From Coleophoma eucalyptorum (taxonomy: Eukaryota > Ascomycota > Leotiomycetes > Helotiales > Dermateaceae): 64,000 nt of DNA. The stretch spans positions 62,001-126,000 of the forward strand of contig JALRME010000001.1 of the NCBI GenBank assembly GCA_026120035.1. The letters run 5' to 3'. Of this stretch, positions 32,788 through 43,283 are shown one piece after another. Each line of letters opens with the position of its first letter. Position 1 is the first letter of the stretch. The position numbers were made by a program, and so were the translations under genes. The notes under the pieces were generated by a model. It was not told where the DNA came from and searched no databases. It was given only the letters and a program-made list of their open reading frames with translations.

Positions 32788-34040
32788 ATGCCGGAAACGC
32801 TCCGCCTTGCCGTCTCCCAATCATACACTCTCTCCACGACGAGCCAAACCCTCCAAGCACTTGAGCAAACCGTCCGCACTGCATCCTCCCAATCAGTCGA
32901 CCTCATCCTCTTCCCGGAGGCCTACCTAGGTGGTTATCCACGCACGGCAACATTTGGCGCTGCAGTAGGTGCCCGGGACCCTAATGGCCGCGAGCAATTC
33001 TTACACTACTTCAAGGATGCGGTTGACCTTGGTGATACGCCAGAAGGCGCTGGCGAAAAGTGGGTGAATCGGGAATTGGCCAAGCCGAAGGAGGGAATAA
33101 GGGGAGATGGCACGCGGGAGGAACTAGAGAGAATTGCAAGAGAGTCGGGCGTCTTTATCGTTACGGGTTTGGTGGAACGATGTGGTGGCACGTTGTACTG
33201 TGGTGCGGTTTATGTCTGTCCCCGCTTGGGAGTCATTGGCAAGAGGAGAAAAGTAATGCCGGTATGGGCTCACTTGGATTGGGAAGCTTGGACTGAGGGG
33301 CTCATGCTAACCTATTGGCAGACTGGAAGCGAACGTTTAATTTGGGGTCAAGGACAACCTTCATCCTTGAGAGCGGTAACTACGACAATTCGAGGCGTCA
33401 AGCTCACTCTGGCGGCTGCTATCTGTTGGGAGAACTATATGCCACTCCTTCGCCAATCCCTCTACAGCCAGAACGTCAATCTTTACCTTGCACCGACCGC
33501 AGATGCTCGGGATACTTGGTTGCCTTTGATGAGGACCGTGGCTTGTGAAGGACGCTGTGTAGTCCTGAGTGCCAACCAATGTATGACTAAGGCCAATCTA
33601 CCGCACTGGGTCACGGGTAAAGACCAGCCAGAGAATGGTACAGATGGCAGTACAAAGCTTCCAGAGAAGAGGGGAAGAAGAGAGTCTACGGTAACGGAAG
33701 ATGGCCATGAGATCGCACTGCCAGGCTTCAAAGACTCTTTTGCATCACCAACAACTTCTAAACCAGATGCTTCTGACTTCATCTGTCGGGGTGGTTCATC
33801 CATCGTCTCGCCCCTAGGCGATGTCCTCGCTGGTCCGATATGGGATGATGAGAACGGTCTTCTCGTTGTCGAGGTTGATTTCGAGGATTGTGTTCGAGGC
33901 AGGTTGGATCTTGATGTTGGTGGAAGTTACTCGAGGTACGTTTTGTCTGAACTGCAAGGTGAAACATCTACTAAACCCAGACTAGAAATGATGCATTCAA
34001 GCTGCATGTCGAAGGCTTGGATCTGAGCCCACCACCCTGA
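32788..34040 (+). CDS. Nitrilase (carbon-nitrogen hydrolase)
   Basis: A 380-residue protein from exons 32788-33261, 33322-33935 and 33986-34040. Intron 1 (60 nt, in frame) separates KRRKVMP from [11 protein letters not shown], and intron 2 (50 nt) restores [16 protein letters not shown]. The catalytic triad is Glu44 ([11 protein letters not shown]), Lys155 and Cys193 ([13 protein letters not shown]), the pattern of fungal nitrilases that hydrolyse nitriles to acids and ammonia. Residues about 257-309 are a polar, charged insertion before [18 protein letters not shown] that most relatives lack. It could instead contain an in-frame intron (see findings). It lies between a PDR transporter and a carbonic anhydrase in the same orientation. 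Whether it is a nitrilase or a cyanide hydratase cannot be settled. Confidence 0.92.
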
Positions 34041-35089
34041 ACTGCGCGTTCTGACCATAGAGTGCTTTGTGACAAGAAGATTAAGCTTGAATACAAGCTT
34101 CTGATACCTCCCAATGATCTAAAATCTCCTTTAGCGTCTGCAGTTTGATCTGATCTGATCGTGCATATGAGACAATCCTTCGGTACTTGCTGCACCTTGC
34201 CACAAGCAACTCATATCTCGCAAGGATTTCTGCCATGGAGAACCGAATGGTTGGTTGGTTGTGGTTAATATAACGGAGTTATAGTCCAGCCGTCAGGATT
34301 CCACCTGAACCAAAATCTGGTTGTCGATCTTTCGTGGGTATGCGATGACCACAGGCCAGGATACCGGCAGATGACCAGCTCTCATATAAGCTTTGCTATG
34401 TATTTTCCCGAGGAATGGGACTTACAAGTAGCAATCGGGAACGACCGGCGCACGAAGGGACCACGAAACCGATGCAGGGCAGTTCCAATACCCTTTAGGG
34501 AATTTGGCAGACAAATGTGGTGTGATTCTGCTCAAAAGTCGGCTGTTTTTCAAGGTGCCATGGGTATATAAGTGGGGTTCGTTGTTCTCGCCTTTGCGCC
34601 TTTGCGCCGCTTCCCCAGGTGTGCTGGGGGCCTTGACACGACATCGGCCGGTTTAACGAGTAAGCGACGCTGCGCACTTTTTGGGTGACGGTAGAGCGTT
34701 CAGCCTTGCATGCTATGTCACCTGCCTTTTCCCAACCTGTTGCTTTGCTCTCTCTTGCTTCATCTCTGAAGCTCTCAATCACTCTCCTTGTTTCTAATTT
34801 TCCTTGGATCCAGGACTTCCCATTTAATCCACAGCTGACCAGAGCTTTGCGCCTCACGACGCTCACGAGCCTCACGAGCCTTACGACTACGAACCCTTTG
34901 GCTCTATCTTAAGCCCACTTATCCCACCAAATACCACATCACCGGATCTACGACCTAAGCACCGTCTCGACCCCATCTAAGCAGCATAAAAGCCAATCTC
35001 CCCGTGTTTCCCACTCAATCCCTGTCTTCAGACACGACCAATTCCCCTTCCTTCTTGAAAACCGAAGCCTTCGAAACAATACGCGCAAA
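34041..35089. other. Intergenic before the carbonic anhydrase
   Basis: Promoter and leader of the carbonic anhydrase. Small direct repeats occur: gcctttgc twice near 34590-34607 and a 9-bp unit (ctcacgagc, three near copies) at 34862-34888. No coding sequence recognised. Confidence 0.5.
34862..34888. repeat. Three tandem 9-bp units (ctcacgagc)
   Basis: Two exact copies and one diverged copy, about 200 nt before the carbonic anhydrase start, likely in its 5' leader or promoter. Confidence 0.65.
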
Positions 35090-35934
35090 ATGCCATTCAC
35101 TACCGCCCTCAACACGCCCTACACCACCGAAGTCGTCTCACGCGATTTCATACCGGTCACCGATGAGCCCACAGCACAGATCTTTTGGGTTGGCTGCTCA
35201 GACAGTATCATTTCAGAAACGGAGGTTCTCAATGCTCAAAGAGAGCAACTGTTCGTGCACCGAAATTTGGGCAACATTCTCAGTAATGGCGATTTGAGCT
35301 CCGAGAGCGCGGTTGAGTGGGCAGTGGGGTTGTTGAAGGTGAGTCGCGTTCTCCTCCTTGGTTCATGTGATTTGGGAGTTTGGGGGCGGATTCGCTGGTT
35401 GGGTTAGGAGAGATTTTCAAATGTCTCTTGCTGCAATGGCAGTTTCCTATGGGAAAACAGTTTCAGCTGACACCACTTCTGTATTTAGGTTAAGCACATC
35501 ATCGTCTGTGGTCACTACGATTGTGCGTTGATCAAGTCCTCTGAAAGGGATAACGACGAACTACATGGATGGTACAAGTAAGGGCACCTAAATTCCTAAG
35601 CCATTGAACTTTCTCTCCTTTTTATTTTTTCTTCAATGAAGAACGAATTTCTCAGATTCCATCCCTCTCAAAAATCGCTACTTACTCAAACTCCACTTTT
35701 TCTAGAGATATCACGCGCCTGCACACCCGTTTCCTCAACAGTCACCCCCACACCGAAAGCGAGGAGGCCGAGCGAAGGAAGTTCGAGGAAATCTATGTTC
35801 TGGCTGAGGTCGAGTGGTTGAGGAGACAACCGGTTGTTAAGCAGGCTATGGAAGAGAGGGGCCTCTTGCTTCATGGATTTGTCTTTGATCGAAAGAAGGG
35901 CCAAGCTGTTCGATTGGTCGTTGAGGGGAAGTGA
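35090..35934 (+). CDS. Beta-class carbonic anhydrase-like protein
   Basis: A 188-residue protein from exons 35090-35338, 35489-35577 and 35706-35934 (introns 150 and 128 nt, both longer than local average). Zinc ligands of the beta class are present: Cys36 in WVGCSDS, and His92 and Cys95 in CGHYDC. LFVHRNLGNILSN is the conserved following segment. Beta enzymes hydrate CO2 to bicarbonate using an Asp-Arg pair in CxDxR. Here Asp38 is kept but the Arg is Ile40, and the usual CGG/CGA after the last ligand is CAL. The C-terminal helix and strand (LLLHGFVFDRKKGQ) are intact. No targeting peptide is evident, so it is probably cytosolic. Catalytic activity is uncertain. Confidence 0.88.
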
Positions 35935-36808
35935 GTAAGCGTGGGAGGATTCGCCGTGTGGGGTTTGAGGATGTGTGGGGAAAGTACTGGGAGGGTTGGA
36001 GCATTGCAGGAGTTGATGGGCGTTGAGAAGGAGATTTGATGACATGGGGAGGGATCAGGGGACGAACGACTTGGAGGTGAGGAAAGGCGGAAGAAGAGAA
36101 ACCAGAGAAGGAGAAATGAACGCAGCGGCCAATTTCAAGTACATGCCCTTCTCGGTATCCATTCTCGTGCATAACTGGCTGCGAGGTACAAGGAGGATGA
36201 TTACGCGAGCTACGCCTTCCTCGAGTAAGTGTTACTGCCATACAGTGCTAGTAGCGCGCCCGTTGTTGGACTCCTCTCAGCTAAGACCAAATGCCTCACG
36301 ACGACCTTTCTTTCTCTACCCAGGAGGAGGGAAAGAAACCCAGGAAAGGACAGCGGTGCTGGTAGTAAGAGCTCGACAATCACGCTACCTTTTAACGACT
36401 AAATTTGAGATATGCCCTTATTTGTACCAAAACTTAAACCTCTTGAATGGCTTCGAGAGGGAGTTCATTACTGCGTATAGAGAGAGAATACAAGACAATA
36501 GTAACTATCTTGAATAGATGATATAATATAATCATGGTAGAACAAGGAACTTGAATCTATTTGGAGACATTCTAAACCCTAACTTCGTAGACCGGCAAAA
36601 GGCCAAAAAAAAGAAGCTAAGATATTATATATGATGTAAGAATTTGCTTCTATTTATAGACTTCTAACCAACTTTATAGGCTGGCAAATAAGTAAGATTC
36701 TATATACGATTTCTCCCACTGCGGGGCTTCTCACCCAGTTTTGGTATACATGAGGGTACCTCAACTATTGTAGGATTTTGGTACGTCGAAGTGTTGTCTC
36801 GCACCCTC
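35935..36808. other. Intergenic with an AT-rich duplicated patch
   Basis: The 3' flanks of convergent genes. A plus-strand frame (36023-36517) has biased composition and no family resemblance. An imperfect duplication at 36551-36712 is listed separately. Confidence 0.5.
36551..36712. repeat. Imperfect direct duplication, about 70-90 bp units
   Basis: The unit at 36551-36637 and that at 36643-36712 share, in order, ctattt, agac, a ctaacc-like block, a stretch ending ggcaaa, and taagat followed by tatata-like sequence. Where they align the differences are mostly C/T and G/A, and the patch is AT-rich. Confidence 0.6.
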
Positions 36809-38914
36809 TCAAGCAGGCATAAACTTCTCAAACCAACCCAGCGACCTAACAAGTACATCAATCTGTGCTGGGAATCCACCAACGCCGTGTCCCTCTCCAG
36901 GATAGATGACACAAGCACTCTGTACCCCCTTTTCTAGCAAGGCTCGGTGATACTGCACAGCCTGGCTCCATGGCACGGCTAGATCTGCATCTCCCGCAAT
37001 CTGCAGCACAGGGGTTGCAAATCTGCCTGCTGCCATGATCGGACTCAAACTCAGGTACCTCCCGCCCGACGTACTGTATGGATCGGCATCAAGGTATAGT
37101 TGATCGAAGGTCGGGATGTTGGTCGTGGTGTGGAAGGAATGCCAATCTGTAACTGCAGACAGCGAGACTGACGCGGCGAATATCGGTGTTAGCGTTGGCA
37201 GCAGACTAGCCATGAGTCCTCCATAACTTCCTCCTACGACGCCGATTTTCTTCCTGTCGATATCGGGGTAGGTTGTACATAATGATTCAATTCCAGATAG
37301 GATGTCTTGTGCGTCCATCCCACCCATATCCCCTAGAACGGCTTCGGTATAAGTTTTTCCTCTTCCTGTAGAGCCTCGCGGGTTGGGGCGGAATATAACA
37401 TAGCCAGTGCTATTCATGACCATGGAGAATCCTCCTGGGGCGGTATTCGTCCAGCAGAACGATGGCCCGCCGTGGACAGAGACAATCAAACCCATGGACG
37501 TCTTCTGGGTTTTGGGCATAATGAGCTGCCCTTGTATTTCTAACCCATCTTTGGCTGTCCATTTATACGTCGTCATAGGTCCAAGCTGGGATTGGATTTT
37601 CTTGTATCCCTCATGTGAGAACGATATCAATGTTTCGACAGTAGACCGCTTGATCATGGCCAGCCTGGGGTAATCCGCCCAGCTTTGCAAAACCGTGATG
37701 CAGGCTCCTGATGGCAGCAATACCAAAGAAGGATAAATCCTACCACAGCCATCAGACGTCGTCCATGTAGTTATTATCTGACCAGTGATAAGATCTACCT
37801 CTTCCACTACAGTCTCAAAGCCTCGCAGACAGACGAGCAACAGACAACTGTCGCTTCTCCAGATGACCTGTGTGATGTCCGCATCCCCGAAGTGAAATTC
37901 TTTGACCATATTACATTGAGTATCAAGCAGTTTCAGCTCCCCAGCAGCTAATCCACGATCACTGCATAATGCCTCAATGACTGCAATGACATCTCCTCTA
38001 GGTGATGCCACAGGAAGACTGAGCTGTCTCCTGGATTCGGATGAATAGAGAGCTCTCATATTACCATCCAAATCCATGATCCTCAGCGTTGCATCATACC
38101 AATCACTCTCTCCCGGGGCATCACTGGCAACCATAACAACCTGGTCATTAGCACACCAGCATGCCTCCCATGGATTGATATTCTCAGGGGTAACCTTGTG
38201 TAGTTTTTCATCCTTGACATGAAGAACCCATAGCGCTCTCCAAGCGTCCTCAAGATCGCCATCATCAACACTGGGCATCCATTTTGGTAGCCCTGCACTT
38301 TCATCTTTCCCAACGCGACCTGAACCCCCCACGTCACTTTTGTCTGCTCTCAACCCCGCTGACTGGATCAAGATCTTGCTTCCATCCCGCGACCAGTGAA
38401 AGTCTTCAACACTGCAATTCTCCACAGCCGGGAAGGGGATTGCTTCCCCCAACCTACCAACGCAAAGGCCGTAGAGCTGGAATATGCCCGATTTCGCCCG
38501 ATCACTTAGGAAGGCCAGAATCTGGCCATTGGGCGACCATTTGGGAAGTCGGTCTGTGGACTGACCGTTCGTGATAACATTCACATGTCTGACTCCCTCC
38601 TCGCATGCGGCAGCCAGCGACAAAACACAAATTCTCGACGCCGCACTCTCCTCTCTCCATTGTGCGCCTCCGATCGTCCCCGTGAAGGCAATCTGACGGC
38701 CGTCCGGCGATGAGGCGATGTCGCTAGCACCACTTACATTCCCAACGTTGGGATCGTAAACGTTTTTTAGTAGCGAGTCAACTCTCTCCCAGAGGGGTGT
38801 GCCCCGCAGATCACGCTGCATCGGGCTTTTACCCTTGCGTAGCAGAGGGTTTGGGGGCTGTTGCATTCGGGGTTGCATGGGGACGCTTGATGACGGGGGC
38901 GGGAAGGTCCTCAT
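36809..38914 (-). CDS. Prolyl-oligopeptidase family (S9) serine peptidase
   Basis: A 701-residue single-exon protein. The N-terminal two thirds form a beta-propeller with repeated strand motifs (DIASSPDGRQIAFTG, PKWSPNGQILAFLSD, DFHWSRDGSKILI). The C-terminal third is an alpha/beta-hydrolase with Ser563 in GGSYGG, Asp644 in GDADLAVPW and His676 in GEGHGVGG, the S9 catalytic triad. This order matches acylaminoacyl-peptidase (S9C) and bacterial-type dipeptidyl peptidases. I see no signal peptide or membrane anchor, so a cytosolic peptidase trimming blocked or short peptides is likely. The N-terminus is Pro/Met-rich, and M1 or the later Met residues could be used. The subfamily is less sure than the family. 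Confidence 0.9.
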   Translation of the reverse strand: MRTFPPPSSSVPMQPRMQQPPNPLLRKGKSPMQRDLRGTPLWERVDSLLKNVYDPNVGNVSGASDIASSPDGRQIAFTGTIGGAQWREESAASRICVLSLAAACEEGVRHVNVITNGQSTDRLPKWSPNGQILAFLSDRAKSGIFQLYGLCVGRLGEAIPFPAVENCSVEDFHWSRDGSKILIQSAGLRADKSDVGGSGRVGKDESAGLPKWMPSVDDGDLEDAWRALWVLHVKDEKLHKVTPENINPWEACWCANDQVVMVASDAPGESDWYDATLRIMDLDGNMRALYSSESRRQLSLPVASPRGDVIAVIEALCSDRGLAAGELKLLDTQCNMVKEFHFGDADITQVIWRSDSCLLLVCLRGFETVVEEVDLITGQIITTWTTSDGCGRIYPSLVLLPSGACITVLQSWADYPRLAMIKRSTVETLISFSHEGYKKIQSQLGPMTTYKWTAKDGLEIQGQLIMPKTQKTSMGLIVSVHGGPSFCWTNTAPGGFSMVMNSTGYVIFRPNPRGSTGRGKTYTEAVLGDMGGMDAQDILSGIESLCTTYPDIDRKKIGVVGGSYGGLMASLLPTLTPIFAASVSLSAVTDWHSFHTTTNIPTFDQLYLDADPYSTSGGRYLSLSPIMAAGRFATPVLQIAGDADLAVPWSQAVQYHRALLEKGVQSACVIYPGEGHGVGGFPAQIDVLVRSLGWFEKFMPA

Positions 38915-39722
38915 TGTTGCTTGCTCTTGTGTATGGTTGAGACTTGGCCGGAGACTAGGTGAGGTTGCGCGGGAAGTGGTACGTCCATGCGGCTAAGGAG
39001 TAGGTTGGTTCAGATGTCTTGATACCCAGACAAAGTGTTTGGTATCTGCACCTTCCCGCTCGTTGTCTAGGCAGGTTGTTCTATTGGTAGGTCGGGTTGT
39101 TGCGACATGTGGCATCGCATCCAAACCCCGCCATATCTGCCCACGCTGACCACGGATCTGCACCGGGAACCATGTATCCATGCGTGAAACTAAACGACTC
39201 TGTGATATTGGTGATGCAGTTCAAACAAAACAACCCAGGACGGGACAGTAGAGACATGATATCATGCCACCCGAGGCATGAGAAGTGCCTTACAAATCAG
39301 AGATATATGTAACAGGAACATCCATGAAAGTGAGCTGTTCTGAAAGGCCCAAAGCGCCCAAAACCTGAGTAGACATATAATGAAACTACCTATACCGAAT
39401 GTGATGTGCAGTGTACGTTCAACGACATGTTGAGATGAAGCATTCGTGTAGTATTGGGAATGAAGGACAAAGAGTAGTGAATTTAGCAAGTGTTAAACTA
39501 GATTCTCTTTCCATAAAAGTGTTGTAAAAGTGTAGGTATGATTAGGGTATATCTAATTTCCGATTAATCATTAACTCATAAATCTTGCTTCATATGCAAA
39601 AGATAGCCATTTCCCATGACATCAGTATAGCCTGTTCCAAATCCATTTTCCAACACAATAACGCCCACGCTCAAAGCACAACTCAGAAATGTAATCATTA
39701 CTTCTGAGAAAAAGCAGCCGAA
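38915..39722. other. Intergenic: peptidase promoter and GH76 3' flank
   Basis: No coding frame with family resemblance and no repeats. Mixed composition, becoming AT-rich from about 39.4 kb. Confidence 0.5.
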
Positions 39723-40895
39723 TTATGTAACGAGCGCAGCGCCGACAATGCAATCCAAGGCTGAACTCGAAGTCTGTACATCAGCAGTCTGATAAGGCCC
39801 TGCCCAAGCAAGACCTAATTCGAAATTACTGAAGTCGTTCGCCCATAGCGAGTTGGCATTTGTCTGAAGGAAAGTCTGGTACAGGGTTGCTGTAGCTGCT
39901 GGGAGGACAGAAGCTCGCTTGTAGAGGAAAGCAACGCCTCTGGCAAACACGCCTTTGAACTGGCCCTCATCCCCATCACAGCCTGTGGCCTCACAAACTT
40001 CTACAAGGATACCAGCGCTGTTTGTCAGTGCGCCTATGGCTGCTGTAGCGATGGTGTGAGCTAGATTGACGTAGGTTTCGTTGCCTGTTGCGAACGTCAT
40101 CTCCGCTAGACCAGCGAGGATGATTCCTTGATTGTAGGTGAAGACGAGATTTCCATCATTTTTGCAAGTGGTTAGGAGAATGCCGTTATTAATGGTGTTG
40201 GCTGAGTTGATCATTCCGGTGCCAATGAACCAGTCGTAAGCTTTGACTGCTTCATCGAGATAATAGTAATCTGAAGGATCATGTGGTTTGCGATTTGCTA
40301 GCTTGGCTGCTGTAGAGATGTACAGCTCGTTCTCAACAGCTCCAACTCCACTGTTTGCCTTGTCCCACCTAAACGATGTCAGAATGACGTTTCATGAGTC
40401 GTGTCGGGCTTCTTACCAAAGACCACCACAAGGGGAGGTACCCCATGCTGACTTGGCATCTTCAAAAATTGATGATGCTTGGTCAAGATATGTGGTGTTT
40501 CCTGTGATATCATAGACCTGGATGAACGCAAGTGCCCACCACAACTCATCATCATAGTAGCCGTTGAGGAAATTGGTGAAACCCTGTGCCGAAGGAGCAT
40601 TGGCAAGTGTGGTTGGAAAGACTAGATCAGTCACATCACTAACGGAATCCGGGTAGTATTCTGCCAAATCCGCCAACATCGTGAGAACATTGGCGCTGGG
40701 CCACCAAGCATTGTCCCATAAGCCCGTGGTTGTATTGTATCTTTCTTGGAGCTTGGCGATTGCTGAAGTTGCGTCGTTGACGTAGTCTTGTGCCGTTCTT
40801 TTCTGCAACGAAGGGATTGGATCTGGCTGAGGCAGGGCGAACCCAAGGCTAGAAGCCAAGATAGCAACAAGCAGTAAATATGAGGATGGAAACAT
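39723..40895 (-). CDS. Secreted glycoside hydrolase family 76 (alpha-1,6-mannanase type)
   Basis: A 374-residue protein from exons 40417-40895 and 39723-40368 (48-nt intron that joins GGLW to WDKANSG). Residues 1-20 form a signal peptide (MFPSSYLLLVAILASSLGFA), followed by a Kex2-type KR at 32-33. The family's catalytic aspartate pair is Asp115-Asp116 in GYYDDELWWALAFI, and FTYNQGIILAGLAE and KGVFARG are further GH76 signatures. GH76 enzymes cleave alpha-1,6-mannan or, as yeast Dcw1/Dfg5, process GPI-linked glycans at the wall. Unlike Dcw1/Dfg5 no hydrophobic GPI-attachment tail is present, so this one is probably released to the medium. Confidence 0.92.
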
Positions 40896-42334
40896 TATGA
40901 TATCACATATAAGTAATGCCCTCTAACGTTGCAGAATTGCAAGAAAAAAAGTAAAAGATAAAACCCTTCTTTCTGGAATGGAAAGAACTGGAGGCAGAAT
41001 GTTATATAGGAGTATGCATCTTGGCTGACCCGCCACTAGATGGGTTCCACGAAAAGATTCCCCTCTAACCACTATACTTGATGGTTGGGAAGTTGGTCAC
41101 TGCGATGCTGGTACATACTGCGGTATCAAGGCTTTCCTGGCTGTGTACCCAAGCCAAGATCATAAAAGACTCCAACTATACGTACTGAACAATCTGCCCC
41201 ATTGGAGGATGCGAATAAGCATAAGCACGAAACTGGTCAGTTGCGGGCTACTTTTGGTCAAAGAATGACCTGATTCGCTTGAAATCTGCAATGATGAAAT
41301 GAGGGTACAGTATCCTGCTCTATTTTCAAACCAACAGGGAGAAATACCCGCTGTCAATCGAGCTCATCGCGGTGTGCCATGTGGTCCCTGCGGACATCTG
41401 CTTGACAGTTCATCTTAAGGAAGGGCAAGCCAATCCCGGGATACACAATGCGCAAGGCTGTGTTTCAAGTACCATGGCCCTTTTCGCGACCCAATTCGAC
41501 GCGCGCACCACTGAGAGGCCGTCAGCAAAACGGACTCCTAGGAGTGATAGTGCTCCAAAGATGTCAAGGCCACCAATCCGTAAATAAATCCTGGCCCGCA
41601 GCTAGGACATCCCTGGTTTACTGCTGATCATCGTGATGATCTATCGGTATGCCGCGATCAAAACTGGGTCCGTAATTACAGCCTTCTTAAAGCATTGAAA
41701 ATCCCATCTCGTCTTGATTGCTTGCCGAAACAAAAATTCATGCCGGTATAATGACTTTGATGAAGCTGATGAAGCCATTTTAAGTGAAGAAATGAAGCTA
41801 AGAATGAGGAGGAGGGTCGCATCCGTCGATCCTCTACTATGAACTTCCTTGGTCTTGCTCGTCAGCGTAGGATTTTCATGGTCGCGCAGACGTGCCGCAC
41901 AATGGGGGCATTGCCATTGCGTGAGCGCCAACATGGCTTTGGCTTGGCTTCAAGAGGCCCAAAATCTAACGGCACAGCCTGCAGCGAGTGAGCCCAATGT
42001 CAGCATTTGACAAGAGGCGGTCAAACACTGAAGTGCTGTTCCTCGAAAGTTCATCAATGCACCATGGTACAGGACTCGATGCAATGACAACAACTTCGAG
42101 CAGAGAAGTTATGCAACTAGAAAAGGACGGCGGTAGGGCGGTGGAGATCGATGCTGCGGATTTAGAAAGCGCTTTAGTCATGTGAGGCGGGACCCGTTCC
42201 CGTGATCGCGGCTTCATCCCACTCCAAAATGCGCCGCTGAAGAGTCAGAGCCTACGAAAAATCGTGATTAGGACAGGACGAACGATCGTGAAAACTTCAA
42301 AGGACGGACGATCATATTCTAAATTTCAACAACA
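40896..42334. other. Intergenic: divergent promoters of GH76 and P5CR genes
   Basis: A 1.4-kb region. Frames near 41.6-42.2 kb overlap on opposite strands. The plus-strand one at 41997-42185 (62 codons) has ordinary composition but no homologue I know and no splice partner. No repeats or RNA genes recognised. Confidence 0.5.
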
Positions 42335-43283
42335 ATGGCGTCACAAAAGCAGACCGGTCTCACCTTGGCCATCATAGGCTGTGGTAAGTCACATGTGTCG
42401 CCGAGCAAATTTGATATTGACTAACAAAATACCAGGAGTAATGTGCTCATCGATTCTGGAGGGCGTCCTTGCCTCAACAGTCAAGCAAGAGTCAGCTGGC
42501 AAGGCGCCGCTCATCTCCAACTTTGTAGCCACAGTACAAAGTACAGGCTCTGTCGAGAGATTAAAGAAGCAATTCCCATCTCGTCTAAAGATCCTCCAAG
42601 GAGGCAATGTTAAGGCTATGGAAGAGGCAGATATCATCATGCTCGGCTGCAAGCCATATATGGCTGAAGCGGTTCTCGGTGCCCCAGGTGTATCCGAAGC
42701 GTTGAAAGGCAAATTCCTCATCTCTGTACTAGTTGGAACCACGCCTGATAAGTTACACGACTGCATTTACGCCAACAAACCCCACAATCCGGATAATTTC
42801 TGCTACATACGAAGGGCACTTCCTAACTTGGCTGCTTCTCTGGGCGAGTCGGCAACAGTGGTTCAAGCATCTGGCAGCGCGGCTGAAGCAGGAAAGCCTT
42901 TACCCGAGCACCTCCAAGCAGTGATGGACTTTATGTTTACGTCTATCGGCAAGGTCCACATTGTGGCAGGTGATCTTTACGATATTGCAGGCATCTTGTC
43001 AGGGCCTGGTGCTGTCTTTACAACCGTTGCCGTAGACGGAATGCTGGATGGTGCAGTACACCAGGGACTGAAGCGTATCGAGGCTAAAAAGATTCTCGCT
43101 CAGGCTTTACGGGGTCTGGCTGCTATTTTGGAGGATGGTCAGCATCCAGCTGTGTTGAGAGAGAGTGCTAGTAGCCCTAGAGGTGTTACCATTGAAGGTC
43201 TGCTGAGCTTGGAGGAAGATAGGGTTAGACATGCATACAGCAAAGCTACGATCAGAGCTACCGAGCGAAGCTTAAACATGTGA
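42335..43283 (+). CDS. Pyrroline-5-carboxylate reductase family protein (divergent)
   Basis: A 298-residue protein from exons 42335-42383 and 42436-43283 (52-nt intron). Overall order matches P5C reductase, the NAD(P)H enzyme making proline: IMLGCKPYMAEAVLG, KGKFLISVLVG, RRALPNLAASLGES, FTSIGKVHIV, then DGAVHQGLKRIEAKKILAQAL and TIEGLLSLEED. Two key motifs depart from the family. The dinucleotide loop is GCGVMCSS, with Cys20 where Gly or Ala is usual. The substrate segment normally GSGPAYF reads SGPGAVF (205-211). It may be a paralogue with another imine substrate rather than the main proline enzyme. It is convergent with the oxidase gene. Confidence 0.85.

Noticed and set aside
36023..36517. 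164-codon plus-strand frame downstream of the carbonic anhydrase
   Set aside because: Arg/Glu-rich start, then no pattern. No family resemblance, and it lies in a 3' flank, so it looks like chance.
41997..42185. 62-codon plus-strand frame (MSAFDKRRSNTEV...) upstream of the P5CR-family gene
   Set aside because: Composition is plausible, but there is no homologue I know, no splice partner, and another frame runs opposite. Not enough to call a gene.
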